A stretch of 64,000 nt of DNA from Cherax quadricarinatus (taxonomy: Eukaryota > Arthropoda > Malacostraca > Decapoda > Parastacidae). Both the position numbers and the translations under genes were made by a program. Numbering within the stretch: the stretch's first letter is position 1; each line of letters opens with the position of its first letter. Of the stretch, positions 29,671-49,609 are shown piece by piece. The stretch spans positions 43,167,583-43,231,582 of the forward strand of contig NC_091298.1 of assembly GCF_038502225.1 (NCBI RefSeq), in the 5' to 3' direction. The notes under the pieces are model-generated. The model worked only from the letters and a program-made list of their open reading frames with translations, was not told the DNA's origin and made no database searches.

Positions 29671-29715
29671 CTCTGCGATTAATCTCCCAATTTTCATGGG
29701 AGATTAGTCGCAGAG
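29671..29715. repeat. Junction hairpin (18-bp arms)
   Basis: CTCTGCGATTAATCTCCC and GGGAGATTAGTCGCAGAG pair with one mismatch around 9 nt, exactly at the border between the Jockey-like ORF1 and the CR1-like LINE. Confidence 0.8.
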
Positions 29716-31534
29716 CCAGGAACGAGTATGCACAGGTAAGGAGGGAGGCCCAGCGACAGTATGAAAATAACATAGCATCGAAAGTCAAGACTGACCCGAA
29801 ACTGTTGTATAGCCACATAAGGAGGAAGACAACAATCAAAGACCAGGTGATCAGACTGAGGACAGAAGGTGGCGAACTCACAAGAAATGATCAGGAGGTA
29901 TGTGAGGAGCTAAACAGGAGATTTAAGGAAGTTTTTGCAGTAGAGACAGGAAGGGCTCTGGGAAGACAGCACAGAAGGGAACATCAAGAGGGAATATACC
30001 AACAACTGTTGGACGACATACGAACAACCGAGGAGGAGGTGAAGAAACTGCTAAGTGACCTTGATACCTAAAGGCGATGGGACCGGAGAGCATCTCCCCG
30101 TGGGTCCTTAGAGAAGGAGCAGAGATGCTGTGCGTGCCCCTAACCACAATCTTCAACACATCCCTTGAAACTGGGCAACTACCTGAGAAATGGAAGACAG
30201 CTGTGTCTCTGACATCTATAGTATGCAAAGTCATGGAGAAGATTATCAGGAGGAGAGTGGTGGAACACCTGGAACGGAACAAGATTATAAATGATAACCA
30301 GCATGGGTTCATGGATGACAAATCATGTGTCACAAACCTTCTGGAGTTTTTCGACAAGGTAACAGAAGTAAGACACGAGAGAGAGCGGTTGGTTGATTGC
30401 GTTTTCCTAGACTGCAGGAAGGCTTTTGACACAGTTCCCCACAAGAGATTGGTGCAGAATCTAGAGGATCAGGCGCATATAACAGGGAGGGCACTGCAAT
30501 GGATTAGGGAATACCTGAAAAGAAGGCAACAACGAGTCATATTACTCGAAGAGGTATCACAGTGGGCGCCTGTGGCGAGCGGGGTTCCACAGGGGTCAGT
30601 TCTAGGACCAGTGCTATTTTTTATATATGCGAACGACGTGATGGAAGGAATAGACTCTGAAGTGTCCCTATTCGCAGATGATGTGAAGTTGATGAGAAGA
30701 ATTAAATCGGATGAGGATGAGGTAGGACTGCAAAGAGACCTGGACAGACTGGACATGTGGTCCAGAAACTGGCTTCTCGAATTCAACCCTGCCAAATGCA
30801 AAGTCATGAACATTGGGGACGGGCAAAGAAGACCGCAGACAGTGTATAGGCTAGGTGGACAAAAACTACAAACCTCACTCAGGGAGAAAGACCCTGGAGT
30901 GACCATAACACCGAACACGTCACCGGAGGCACACATCAACCAAATAACTGCTGCAGCATACGGGCGCCTGGCAAACCTGAGAATAGCGTTCCGATACCTT
31001 AATAAGAAATCATTCAAGACGCTGTACACTATGTATGTTACGCCCATACTGGAGTTTGCAGCACCAGTCTGGAACCCACACCTGGTCAAGCACGTCAAGA
31101 AGTTAGAGAAAGTACAAAGGTTTGGAACAAGGCTAGTCCCAAAGCTCTGGGGAATGTCGTATGAGGAAAGGTTGAGGGAAATCGGACTGACGACACTGGA
31201 GGACAGAAGGGTCAGGGGAGACATGATAACGACTTACAAGATACTGCGGGGAATAGACAAGGTGGACACAGATAGGATGTTCCAGAGAGGGGACACAGAA
31301 ACAAGGGGTCACAACTGGAAGCTGAAGACTCAGACTGACGAGTCACAGGGACGTTAGGAAGTATTTCTTCAGTCATAGAGTCGTCAGGAAGTGGAATAGC
31401 CTAGCAAGTGATGTAGTGGAGGCAGGAACCATACATAGTTTTAAGAAGAGGTATGACAAAGCTCAGGAAGTAGCGATCAGTGAAGAGGCGGGGCCAGGAG
31501 CTGAGTCTCGACCCCTGCAACCACAAATAGGTGA

Positions 31535-31537
<3 letters not shown>
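29716..31537 (+). pseudogene. CR1-like LINE family 2, copy I
   Basis: A 5'-truncated copy: the linker (RARNEYAQVRREAQRQYENN...) from 29716, a frame break at 30071 (GATACCTAAAG, stop), then 426 codons (30077-31357) with NQHGFMDDKSCVTNLL, CVFLDCRKAFDTVPHKRL (motif A), GVPQGSVLGPVLFFIY (motif B), SLFADDVKLM (motif C) and the C-terminal EYAAPVWNPH-, YEERLREI- and RGDMITTYKILRGID-type segments. About 18 codons of the NVVPIFKKGD region are deleted near 30204. A frameshift ends the frame at 31357. The 3' UTR (GCGGGGCCAGGAGCTGAGTC) ends in (AC)n. Confidence 0.85.
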
Positions 31538-31574
<37 letters not shown>

Positions 31575-31595
31575 ACACACAAACACACACACCCA

Positions 31596-31666
<71 letters not shown>
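31538..31666. repeat. (AC)n tail of LINE copy I
   Basis: About 129 bp of AC with a few AT, AA and CCC interruptions; it is directly abutted by LINE copy II. Confidence 0.97.
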
Positions 31667-35724
<4,058 letters not shown>

Positions 35725-36030
35725 GACCGGCAGGCCGGACTTAAGTCCTGGAGATGGGAAGTACAGTGTCTGCACTCTGAAGGAGGGATGTTAATGTTGC
35801 AGTTTTATAACTGAAGTGTAAGCATACGTCTGGCAAGACAGTGGAGTGAATGATGAGTGAATGATGGGAGTGAATGATGAGTGAATGATGGGAGTGAATG
35901 ATGGGAGTGAATGATGGGAGTGAATGATGGGAGTGAATGATGGGAGTGAATGATGAAAGTTTTTCTATTTCAGGCCACACTGCCTTGGTAGGAAACGGCC
36001 GATGTGTTAATAAATAAATAAAAAAAATAA
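35725..36030 (+). mobile_element. RTE-like LINE copy R6, 3' UTR with internal minisatellite
   Basis: GACCGGCAGGCCGGACTTAA to GGTAGGAAACGGCCGATGTG then (TAAA)n is the family 3' UTR. At 35846-35957 the family's single GGAGTGAATGATGG has expanded into about eight 10- to 15-bp units (GAGTGAATGATGGGA). Confidence 0.85.
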
Positions 36031-36917
36031 TATTGATAATCGTGCATTTTTTTATGATTTTTCTAAATGAAGATTATTTAAATGTAAATATATTTAATTA
36101 TGTGTTAGAATACTACTGGATTTGACCGCGGAGTGATGCGGCAGAGACGCCATAATGAATTAAAGTGTGTAGTACCAGTGTACACACTGTGTACACTGGT
36201 TGTGATTGTTGTTTAGGCTGTCTAATGAATCGGACGCCATCGAGGCCGAAAATGTTTTTATTAGCTAGAATTAAGGATTGTAAGTTTATTTAGTGTCCTA
36301 AAATGTCGTAAAGGATTAATATTGAATGAAACAGCTACAATATGACAGTATGATAATAAAATAGAGGACTCTAAGTCTTCCCAGGAGCACACCTTAGTTA
36401 AGTGACGCTTACCCATAAAGTACAGTAGTTTGTGTTGACCATCGTAAATTCTAGCTGTTAGAGGAGAGTTAGGGTGTGTTCCACAAATAATAATTGTGTT
36501 CCAGTAATTAAATGGCGAGTGCTGCTCAAGTTAAATTTTCCTTTCTGTCTATTTATGTAATACTCATATATTTTTAGTAAAATGCGGAATACTCAACAGA
36601 CCCCCCTTCCCCCTACTTTCAAGTCACAAATCATCATACAGTTCACTCACTATCTTATAATTTACCAACATTATAGGTTTTAATTTTTATGTTGTAATAT
36701 TTGATAGGCCCGACTTTGTTTGAGGGTGGGAAAGAGTGTGTGTGGGTCTGGGAGGAGAGGCATGGTGCATCCTAGTGTCTCTAAAATCCCACCTGACTCT
36801 GAGGTACAACTAACATTGGTAAGTATGATAAATTGTTGCTTAGTTTTGTCCACCTCAAATTATGTGGATGAAATATTTCAGGACTGTACCTGTGAACCTC
36901 AGCCCATAATTTCCCAC

Positions 36918-36918
<1 letters not shown>
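36031..36918. other. AT-rich spacer with one palindrome
   Basis: No gene recognised. 36174-36200 is a perfect 12-bp-arm palindrome (ACCAGTGTACAC, 3-nt loop). No splice-flanked exon noticed. Confidence 0.45.
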
Positions 36919-36981
<63 letters not shown>

Positions 36982-36983
36982 GC
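36919..36983. repeat. (AAT)n/(ATT)n microsatellite
   Basis: AAT repeats switch to ATT repeats in the middle, so the tract is self-complementary. A degenerate AGT-rich run follows and then (TA)n. Confidence 0.95.
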
Positions 36984-37016
36984 AGAAGTAGTATAAGTAG
37001 TAGTAGTAATATTAGA

Positions 37017-37017
<1 letters not shown>

Positions 37018-37080
<63 letters not shown>
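37018..37080. repeat. (TA)n microsatellite
   Basis: About 63 bp of TA left of inverted-repeat element copy 4. Confidence 0.98.
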
Positions 37081-37083
<3 letters not shown>

Positions 37084-37468
37084 GTGCCGAATAGGCAGAA
37101 CTTGCGATCTTGGCTTAAATAGCAACGCTCATCTTGCCATATAGGACAAGTGAAAATTTGTTATTGCAATAATTTCGCCAAAATCATTCTGAACCTAACG
37201 AAAAAAATATATTTCACTGTGTTTGTTTAGTATTAAATTATTGTAAACAAATCTAAAATATATTTAGTTGGGTTAGGCTAAAATAAATTGTTCTTTTTAT
37301 AATAAGGTTAGGTAAGTTTTCTAAGATTCTTTTGGTGCAAAATAAAAAAATTTTACATTAACATTAATGAAAAAAACATATCTTTGAACGTATAAGACAT
37401 AATTTTAGAAAGGGCTTAATTTTAATTGAGTTCTTGCTAATTGACCAGTTTTACATATTCGGCACGAC
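37081..37468 (-). mobile_element. TA-nested inverted-repeat element, copy 4
   Basis: 388 bp, perfect GTCGTGCCGAAT / ATTCGGCACGAC ends, orientation B, (TA)n on both sides. Confidence 0.87.
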
Positions 37469-37521
37469 ATATATATATATATATATATGTTATATATATA
37501 TATATATATATATATGTTATA

Positions 37522-37553
<32 letters not shown>

Positions 37554-37555
37554 CT
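37469..37555. repeat. (TA)n microsatellite
   Basis: TA tract with GTTA and TACATA interruptions up to the start of LINE R7. Confidence 0.95.
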
Positions 37556-41436
<3,881 letters not shown>

Positions 41437-41458
41437 ATATATATATGTATATATATAT

Positions 41459-41846
41459 GTCGTTCCGAATAGGCAGAACTTGCGATCTTGGCTTAAATAG
41501 CAACGCTCATCTTGCCATATAGGACAAGTGAAAATTTGTGTATGCAATAATTTCGCTAAAATCATTCTGAACCTAACGAAAAAAATATATTTCACTGTGT
41601 TTGTTTAGTATTAAATTATTGTAAACAAATCTAAAATATATTTAGTTGGGGTAGGCAAAAATAAATTGCTCTTGTTATAATAAGGTTAGGTAAGTTTTCT
41701 AAGATTGTTTTGGTGGAAAATTTAAAATTTTTACATTAACAATAATGAAAAAAATATATCTTTAAACGTATAAGAGAAAATTTTAGAAAGGACTTAATTT
41801 TAAATGAGTTCTTGCTAATTGACCAGTTTTACATATTCGGCACGAT
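41459..41846 (-). mobile_element. TA-nested inverted-repeat element, copy 6
   Basis: 388 bp, orientation B, ends GTCGTTCCGAAT and ATTCGGCACGAT (one change each). With copy 5 it forms a tail-to-tail inverted pair across (TA)11. Confidence 0.87.
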
Positions 41847-42220
<374 letters not shown>

Positions 42221-42608
42221 GTCGTGCCGAATAGGCACAACTTGCGATCTTGGCTTAAATAGCAACGCTCATCTTTCCATACAGGACAAGTGAAAATTTG
42301 TGTAGGCAATAATTTCGCCAAAATCATTCTGAACCTAACGAAAAAAATATATTTCGCTGTATTTGTTTAGTATTAAATTACTGTAAACAATTCTAAAATA
42401 TATTTAGTTGGGTTAGGCTAAAATAAATTGCTCTTGTTATAATAAGGTTAGGTAAGTTTTCTAAGATTCTTTTGGTGCAAAATTAAAAATTTTTGCATTA
42501 ACATTAATGGAAAAAATATATCTTTGAACGTATAAGAGAAAATTTCAGAAAGGACTTAATTTTAAATGAGTTCTTGCTAATTGACCAGTTTTACATGTTC
42601 GGCACGAC
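42221..42608 (-). mobile_element. TA-nested inverted-repeat element, copy 7
   Basis: 388 bp, orientation B, left end GTCGTGCCGAAT, right end GTTCGGCACGAC (one change), (TA)n on both sides. Confidence 0.87.
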
Positions 42609-42817
<209 letters not shown>

Positions 42818-45800
42818 ATTATTATTATTATTATTATTACCACACTGGCCGATTCCCACCAAGGCAGGGTGGCCCGAGAAAGAAAAACTTTCACCATCAT
42901 TCACTCCATCACTGTCTTGCCAGAAGGGTGCTTTACACTACAGTTTTTAAACTGCAACATTAACACCCCTCCTTCAGAGTGCAGGCACTGTACTTCCCAT
43001 CTCCAGGACTCAAGTCCGGCCTGCCGGTTTCCCTGAACCCCTTCATAAATGTTACTTTGCTCACACTCCAACAGCACATCAAGTATTAAAAATCATTCAT
43101 CTCCATTCACTCCTATCAAACACGCTCACGCACGCCTGCTGGAAGTCCAAGCCCCCCGCACACAAAACCTCCTTTACCCCCTCCCTCCAACCTTTCCTAG
43201 GCCGACCCCTACCCCGCCTTCCTTCCACTACAGACTGATACACTCTTGACGTCATTCTGTTTCGCTCCATTCTCTCTACATGTCCGAACCACCTCAACAA
43301 CCCTTCCTCTGCCCTCTGGACAACAATTTTGGTAATCCCTCACCTCCTCCTAACTTCCAAACTACGAATTCTCTGCATTATATTCACACCACACATTGCC
43401 CTCAGACATGACATCTCCACTGCCTCCAGCCTTCTCCTCGCTGCAACATTCATCACCCATGCTTCACACCCATATAAGAGTGTTGGTAAAACTATACTCT
43501 CATACATTCCCCTCTTTGCCTCCAAGGACAAAGTTCTTTGTCTCCAGAGACTCCTAAGTGCACCACTCACCCTTTTCCCCTCATCAATTCTAAGATTCAC
43601 CTCATCTTTCATAGACCCATCCGCTGACACGTCCACTCCCAAATATCTGAATACAATCTGATATCCAATCTTTCATCACCTAATATTTTTGTTATCCTCA
43701 TAACCTTACTCTTTCCTGTATTCACTTTTAATTTTCTTCTTTTGCACACCCTACCAAATTCATCCACCAATCTCTGCAACTTCTCTTCAGAATCTCCCAA
43801 GAGCAAAGTGTCATCAGCAAAGAGCAACTGTGACAACTCACACTTTATGTGTGGTTCTTTATCTTTTAACTCCACGCCTCTTGTCAAGACCCTCGCATTT
43901 ACTTCTCTTACAACCCCATCTATAAATATATTAAACAACCACGGTGACATCACACATCCTTGTCTATGGCCTACTTTTACTGGGAGATAATTTCCCTCTT
44001 TCGTATGTACTCTTACTTGAGCCTCACTATCCTCGTAAAAACTCTTCACTGCTTTCAGTAACCTACCTCCTACACCATACACCTGCAACATCTGCCACAT
44101 TGCCCCCCTATCCACCCTGTCATACGCCTTTTCCAAATCCATAAATGCCACAAAAACCTCTTTAGCCTTATCTAAATACTGTTCACTTATATGTTTCACT
44201 GTAAACACCTGGTCCACACCCCCCCTACCTTTCCTAAAGCCTCCTTGTTCATCTGCTATCCTATTCTCAGTCTTACTTTTAATTCTTTCAATAATAACTC
44301 TACCATACACTTTACCAGGTATGCTCAACAGACTTATCCCCCTATAATTTTTGCACTCTCTTTTGTCCCCTTTGCCTTTATACAAAGGAACTATGCATGC
44401 TCTTTGCCAATCCCTAGGTACCTTACCCTCTTCCATACATTTATTAAATAATTGCACCAAATACTCCAAAACTATATCCCCACCTGCTTTTAACATTTCT
44501 ATCTTTATCCCATCAATCCCGGCTGCCTTACCCCCTTTCATTTTACCTACTGCCTCACGAACTTCCCCCACACTCACAACTGGCTCTTCCTCACTCCTAC
44601 AAGATGTTATTCCTCCTTGCCCTATACACGAAATCACAGCTTCCCTATCTTCATCAACATTTAACAATTCCTCAAAATATTCCCTCCATCTTCCCAGTAC
44701 CTCTAACTCTCCATTTAATAACTCTCCTCTCCTATTTTTAACTGACAAATCCATTTGTTCTCTAGGCTTCCTTAACTTGTTAATCTCACTCCAAAACTTT
44801 TTCTTATTTTCAACAAAATTTGTTGATAACATCTCACCCACTCTCTCATTTGCTCTCTTTTTACATTGCTTCACCACTCTCTTAACCTCTCTCTTTTTCT
44901 TCTTATACTCTTCCCTCCTTGCATCACTTCTACTTTGTAAAAACTTCTCATATGCTAACTTTTTCTCCCTTACTACTCTCTTTACATCATCATTCCACCA
45001 ATAGCTCCTCCTCCCTCCCGCACCCACTTTCCTGTAACCACAAACTTCTGCTGAACACTCCAACACTTCATTTTTAAACCTACCCCATACCTCTTCGACC
45101 CCATTGCCTATGCTCTCATTAGCCCATCTATCCTCCAATAGCTGTTTATATCTTTCCCTAACTGCCTCCTCTTTTAGTTTATAAACTTTCACCTCTCTCT
45201 TCCCTGATGCTTCTATTCTCCTTGTATCCCATCTACCTTTTACTCTCAGTGTAGCTACAACTAGAAAGTGATCTGATATATCTGTGGCCCCTCTATAAAC
45301 ATGTAAATCCTGAAGTCTACTCAACAGTCTTTTATCTACCAATACATAATCCAACAAACTACTGTCATTTCGCCCTACATCATATCTTGTATACTTATTT
45401 ATCTTCTTTTTCTTAAAATATGTATTACCTATAACTAAACCCCTTTCTATACAAAGTTCAATCAAAGGGCTCCCATTATCATTTACACCTGGCACCCCAA
45501 ACTTACCTACCACACCCTCTCTAAAAGTTTCTCCTACTTTAGCATTCAGGTCCCCTACCACAATTACTCTCTCACTTGGTTCAAAGGCTCCTATACATTC
45601 ACTTAACATCTCCCAAAATCTCTCTCTCTCCTCTGCATTCCTCTCTTCTCCAGGTGCATACACGCTTATTATGACCCACTTCTCGCATCCAACCTTTACT
45701 TTAATCCACATAATTCTTGCATTTACACATTCATATTCTCTTTTCTCCTTCCATAACTGATCATTGAACATTACTGCTACCCCTTCCTTTGCTCTAACTC

Positions 45801-46103
45801 TCTCAGATACTCAAGATTTAATCCCATTTATTTCCCCCCACCGAAACTCCCCTACCCCCTTCAGCTTTGTTTCGCTTAGGGCCAGGACATCCAACTTCTT
45901 TTCATTCATGACATCAGCAATCATCTGTTTCTTGTCATCTGCACTACATGCACGCACATTCAAGCATCCCAGTTTTATAAAGTTTTTCTTCTTCTCTTTT
46001 TTAGTAAATGTCTACAGGAGAAGGGGTTACTAGCCCATTGCTCCCGGCATTTTAGTCGCCTCATACGACACGCATGGCTTACGGAGGAAAGATTCTTTTC
46101 CAC
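42818..46103 (-). pseudogene. RTE-like LINE copy R8, best preserved
   Basis: Minus strand, from the 5' UTR (46103) through the endonuclease to the 3' UTR and (TAA)n tail. After CLNVRACSADDKKQM and LALSETK a TGA (~45810) interrupts. A 720-codon frame (45771-43609) then carries IISVYAPGEERN, VIVVGDLNAKVGETF, DSSLLDYVLVDK, GATDISDHFLVV (complete APE endonuclease), the linker, [35 protein letters not shown] (motif A), HRQGCVMSPWLFNIFIDG (B) and LLFADDTLLLGD (C). A short deletion near 43650 shifts frame; 43642-43340 continues, TGA at ~43340 (a Cys codon in R4), and the GRGRPRKGW end follows. The single-ORF layout with APE plus RT and this motif wording are closest to the RTE clade; no ORF1 is present. 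Confidence 0.93.
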
Positions 46104-46126
46104 TTCATATATATGTATATATATAT

Positions 46127-46214
<88 letters not shown>
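46104..46214. repeat. (TA)n between LINE R8 and endonuclease-LINE copy B
   Basis: About 110 bp of TA. Both neighbours are cut exactly at it and point away from each other. Confidence 0.97.
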
Positions 46215-46216
<2 letters not shown>

Positions 46217-47942
46217 TGAAAAGAGACGTGGTATTAGCAGCAGTACAAGAACATTTCCCTGGTCTTTTCCCTTTTGTTTCAGCTGGGTATAGCAAGGAAT
46301 CAATGCTTCTCTTTGGAGAGCATGAAATTACATCATCGGAGGGTGTCCAAAAAGGAGATCCTCTTACACCATTTCTCTTCAGTATAGCAGTTAGGGAAAT
46401 CACAGTCAGACTGACCAGCGAGCTAAACATCTGGTTCCTAGATGATAGCACACAAGCAGGTACAAAGGAGTCCCTCCTACATGATCTTACACAGGTAATG
46501 ACACGGGGACAGGAAATGGGTTTCATCGTGAATCTATCCAAATGTGAAATCATCTCAGTCAATCAACAAGTGATAAATGCAGTGAGATCAAAACTACCAA
46601 GAGCAGCAGTCATTGCCCCCACAAACAGTGTCTTGCTAGGAGCAACTCTGGGAAGCAATGCCATTGACACAATTCTCAGGAAGAAATTGGAAGAGTTAAG
46701 GAGAATGGAACAACGAATAGGCAATATGGACACCCACGATGCCTTGTACCTTCTCACAAAGTGCTTGAGTCTGCCCAGGTTGACATATTTCCTAAGATGT
46801 GCACCTTCACATGATAACCCTATACCGCACGAATATGACAGTATTCTGAGGCAGATTTTTGCGAAAGTACTTAACTTTACTCTAGAAGACGGGCAGTGGA
46901 ACCAAGCTACACTTCCAGTCAGACTAGGAGGCACTGGTGTCCGCACGTCATCACGGATTGCGCAACCTGCTTTTCTGTCCTTATGTATTGCATCCAGAGA
47001 GCTTGTAGCAGCGATTCTCCCTGAACATCTTAGGGACAAGACTGGAGTCCAGGACCAAAAGTTCATTGACGGAGCCATGATCTGGGATAATCTAACGGTC
47101 TCAGAAACCAGACCTGCTCCCCCAACAACTACAAACAATCGCACTGGGATGGTCCAATAGTGGAAAATATAGCCTCAGCAGTGCTTCAGAGTGTGTCAGA
47201 GAAGGATAGAGCCCGCCTCCTGGCAGTGAGAGCACCTCATGCAGGGGATTTTCTGTTGGCTGTTCCCAACTCCAGCCTTGGCACACGCCTCGACCCACAG
47301 ACCATCCGCATCGGTGTTGCCCTTCGACTTGCCGCCCCTATTCTCGCCGAACAAAGGTGTATTTGTGGCAGTGAAGCAGCAGACCGATTCAGGTACCATG
47401 GTCTTGTGTGCCGTAAATCCGAGGGAAAGATTGCAAGACATGAAGAGGTTAATAACATTATCAAGAGGAGCCTCACAACAGCCGGATGCCCAGCAGTAAG
47501 GGAGCCACCCCAGCTATGCAGATCTGATGGCAGCCAGAAGCGTAAAGATGGAATCGCCCTTCAAGCCTGGACAGATGGGAAGCAGGTAGTGTGGGACTAT
47601 ACATGTGCATCTACCTTGGCTGATACCTATCTCCAATACACCAAGGAGGAAGGAGGGGCAGCTGCCAGCTTCAGGGAGTTCCAAAAGTCTAGAAAATATG
47701 GAGAACTTTCCCATCATTATATGTTTGTTCCCATAGGCTCACAGACCCTTGGCTCATGGAAAAATAATGCATCTAAATTCCTTAAGGAGCTGGGAAAAAG
47801 ACTCATCAGGGTAACTAGGGATCCCAGGGCAGCTAGTTTTCTGTTCCAGCGGCTCAGTGAGGCTGTTCAAAGGGGTAATGCCTGCTGTATTTTGGGCACA
47901 CGCCCCAACTCTGAGGAGCTGGATGAGATTTTCGCCTTATAA
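46215..47942 (+). pseudogene. Restriction-endonuclease LINE, copy B
   Basis: 5' truncated at the TA edge within the reverse transcriptase, just after motif A (it starts [16 protein letters not shown]). It keeps motif B (EGVQKGDPLTPFLF), motif C (WFLDDST, with Ser for Gly), LGATLGSNAIDTIL and LPVRLGGTGVRTSSRIAQPA. One frameshift near 47155 is followed by a 260-codon frame with CICGSEAADRFRYHGLVC, RHEEVNNIIKRSL, REP, KRKDG (RPDG in copy A), VVWDYTCASTLADTY and the shared C-terminus FLFQRLSEAVQRGNACCILG. The endonuclease is complete apart from R-P to R-K next to the first catalytic Asp. About 60% similar to copy A by eye, so the two are old relatives. Confidence 0.88.
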
Positions 47943-48200
47943 TCGGTGATACACACGTAACAACATGTACCGTATATGCCACCTTTATATCAACAATGTA
48001 TCTCTTAAATCTTTTGTACCATATTATGTAATAAAATATTCCTACTGGTAAAAAAAAATATATGAAAAGATGGGGTGGTAGGGAAAGTGGAATATTCAAG
48101 CGGCTTCAGGAAGAAATCCAAATATTCATCCTTGAAGCCTTTTTATCCACTTTTCCGAGGCTACGGGTCCCACAATTTACACCAGAGGTGGACCCCATCC
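47943..48200 (+). other. 3' region of endonuclease-LINE copy B
   Basis: AATAAA at ~48030, then an A-rich stretch, then the block 48072-48200 (GGGGTGGTAGGGAAAGTGG..., GAGGCTACGGGTCCCAC..., CAGAGGTGGACCCCATCC) that also follows copy A at 20433-20559. It ends in a short TATATA tract (48201-48220). Confidence 0.7.
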
Positions 48201-48269
48201 TATATATATGTATATATATTTACATGGAATTTTCTTGCAAGACACCAAGGATAAATATTTATTTCTCAC

Positions 48270-49513
48270 CTTGTCTGTGATCAGGTTCGGTGTCGAGAAG
48301 AAGACTAAAATTCGAAATGTGTCGTACATGAGGAACACAACTTCGTCAGAAGGAAGACTTTTCTTGGTGGTATTATTATAGAGTCTTTTAATGAAGAAGA
48401 CGATGGCACGCGCAGTCAGGGTTAAGATGGGTATGGAGAAGTAGTTATTTATAACTGACACTGTCGAAGCTGTACTAAGTAGAAAGTCGCCTCCCTCGCT
48501 ACGGCCACGTTATCCTCACTAACTCTTGTCTCATCAGTTTCGTGAATTTCATTATAACTTGGGTCAGTACTGAGAAGCTGTTGCTGTTTCTTACACTGTT
48601 GATACGCACAGGCAGTTTCCGGAGAGTATTGTATGTCACTCAGTAACATTGTCTGCAGACGGACGATCGGATAAAATCCAGTGGTGTGAACAGGTATAAT
48701 GAACGCCAGCAACCAGTGATGAAGGCAGTTGCTAATTATAGTGAAAAGGCAAGATGAAAAATCAGGTGAAATTGCAAGTTTCATGTAATTCGCAAATGCA
48801 CTTGTTATGACATAGATAATAATCATTAAATACATCGCAATTAATGACTTATCTTGCCTTACAGTCCATCGCCTTAAGACATGAGCAGGAATAATTTGGC
48901 TGAGGTGGACAAAGAGTGAGCCCAGTTTACTACTCTTCATTACCAAGTGGGAACTTAGGATCATTGCTGTCAAAATGTCGACCACCTTAAGTATAGTCCT
49001 CATGGTATTGGAGGTGTCAGTAACAGCCATCACCAACTTTCCCTGTTTTGATAAACCCAGAGAAAGAGCAATGACAGTAAACATATGCATGTAGAAAATA
49101 ACCACACCGTACGACCAGAGTGTGAGAATCCTGGAGGGACGTAGGTCTGGGAATATTTCATTACTTTCTGAACGTTGTCCACACTTGTCCTGTTGTCTAT
49201 CGGTCTTGTTCCTCCGCCAACCTTCAACATGTAGATGGTTGCTCATGCTGTCTATTGCTTGGTGACGAGTGTGGCGATTAAGATGTGTGCGAGAAGCCGA
49301 TGAATCGTGTGAAGAACTGTGGAAGTGTCGAACATGATGAGATTGTTGATGAAGGTCTTGATGATGACATGAATCACTAGATGTGAGCCTCTGGTGATCC
49401 CAGCAGTAGGGAAAGCCTCCTATGAGTCTAATCACCCACGCCCAGACTCTCAGTAAAATGACTAATGCAGGAATTCCGGAGTTCATTCTTGTTGTTTCAC
49501 GAGACTGGTGCAA
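48270..49513 (-). CDS. Gustatory-receptor-like 7-TM protein, 5' exon (frameshifted)
   Basis: A 354-codon frame (49513-48449) starts MHQSRETTR, with a second Met at codon 10. An N-terminal LRVWAWVIRLIGGFPYC segment and a His/Ser-rich loop (residues 49-86) precede four membrane spans (about 130-154, 173-200, 224-247, 256-283). A one-base shift near 48460 moves to a second frame with INNYFSIPILTLTARAIVFF and VVFLMYDTFRILVFFSTPNL, i.e. TM5 and TM6. It ends at DK|GTGAGA, a good phase-0 donor (48269-48268). This layout (cytoplasmic N-terminus, a loop rich in polar residues, an N-x-x-FSIPIL TM5 and a phase-0 intron before TM7) is that of arthropod 7tm_7 chemoreceptors. The TM7 exon was not found. 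The frameshift may be a pseudogene mutation or a sequence error. No transposon hallmark is present. Confidence 0.55.
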
Positions 49514-49609
49514 GTGCCAGACTGTGGTACTGTTGGACGGTGAACGTGCCTGTTGTGAACAATTGATTACTTAATAGTCGTCTTAGTAAGTTGATGAAGT
49601 ACTCCTGGG

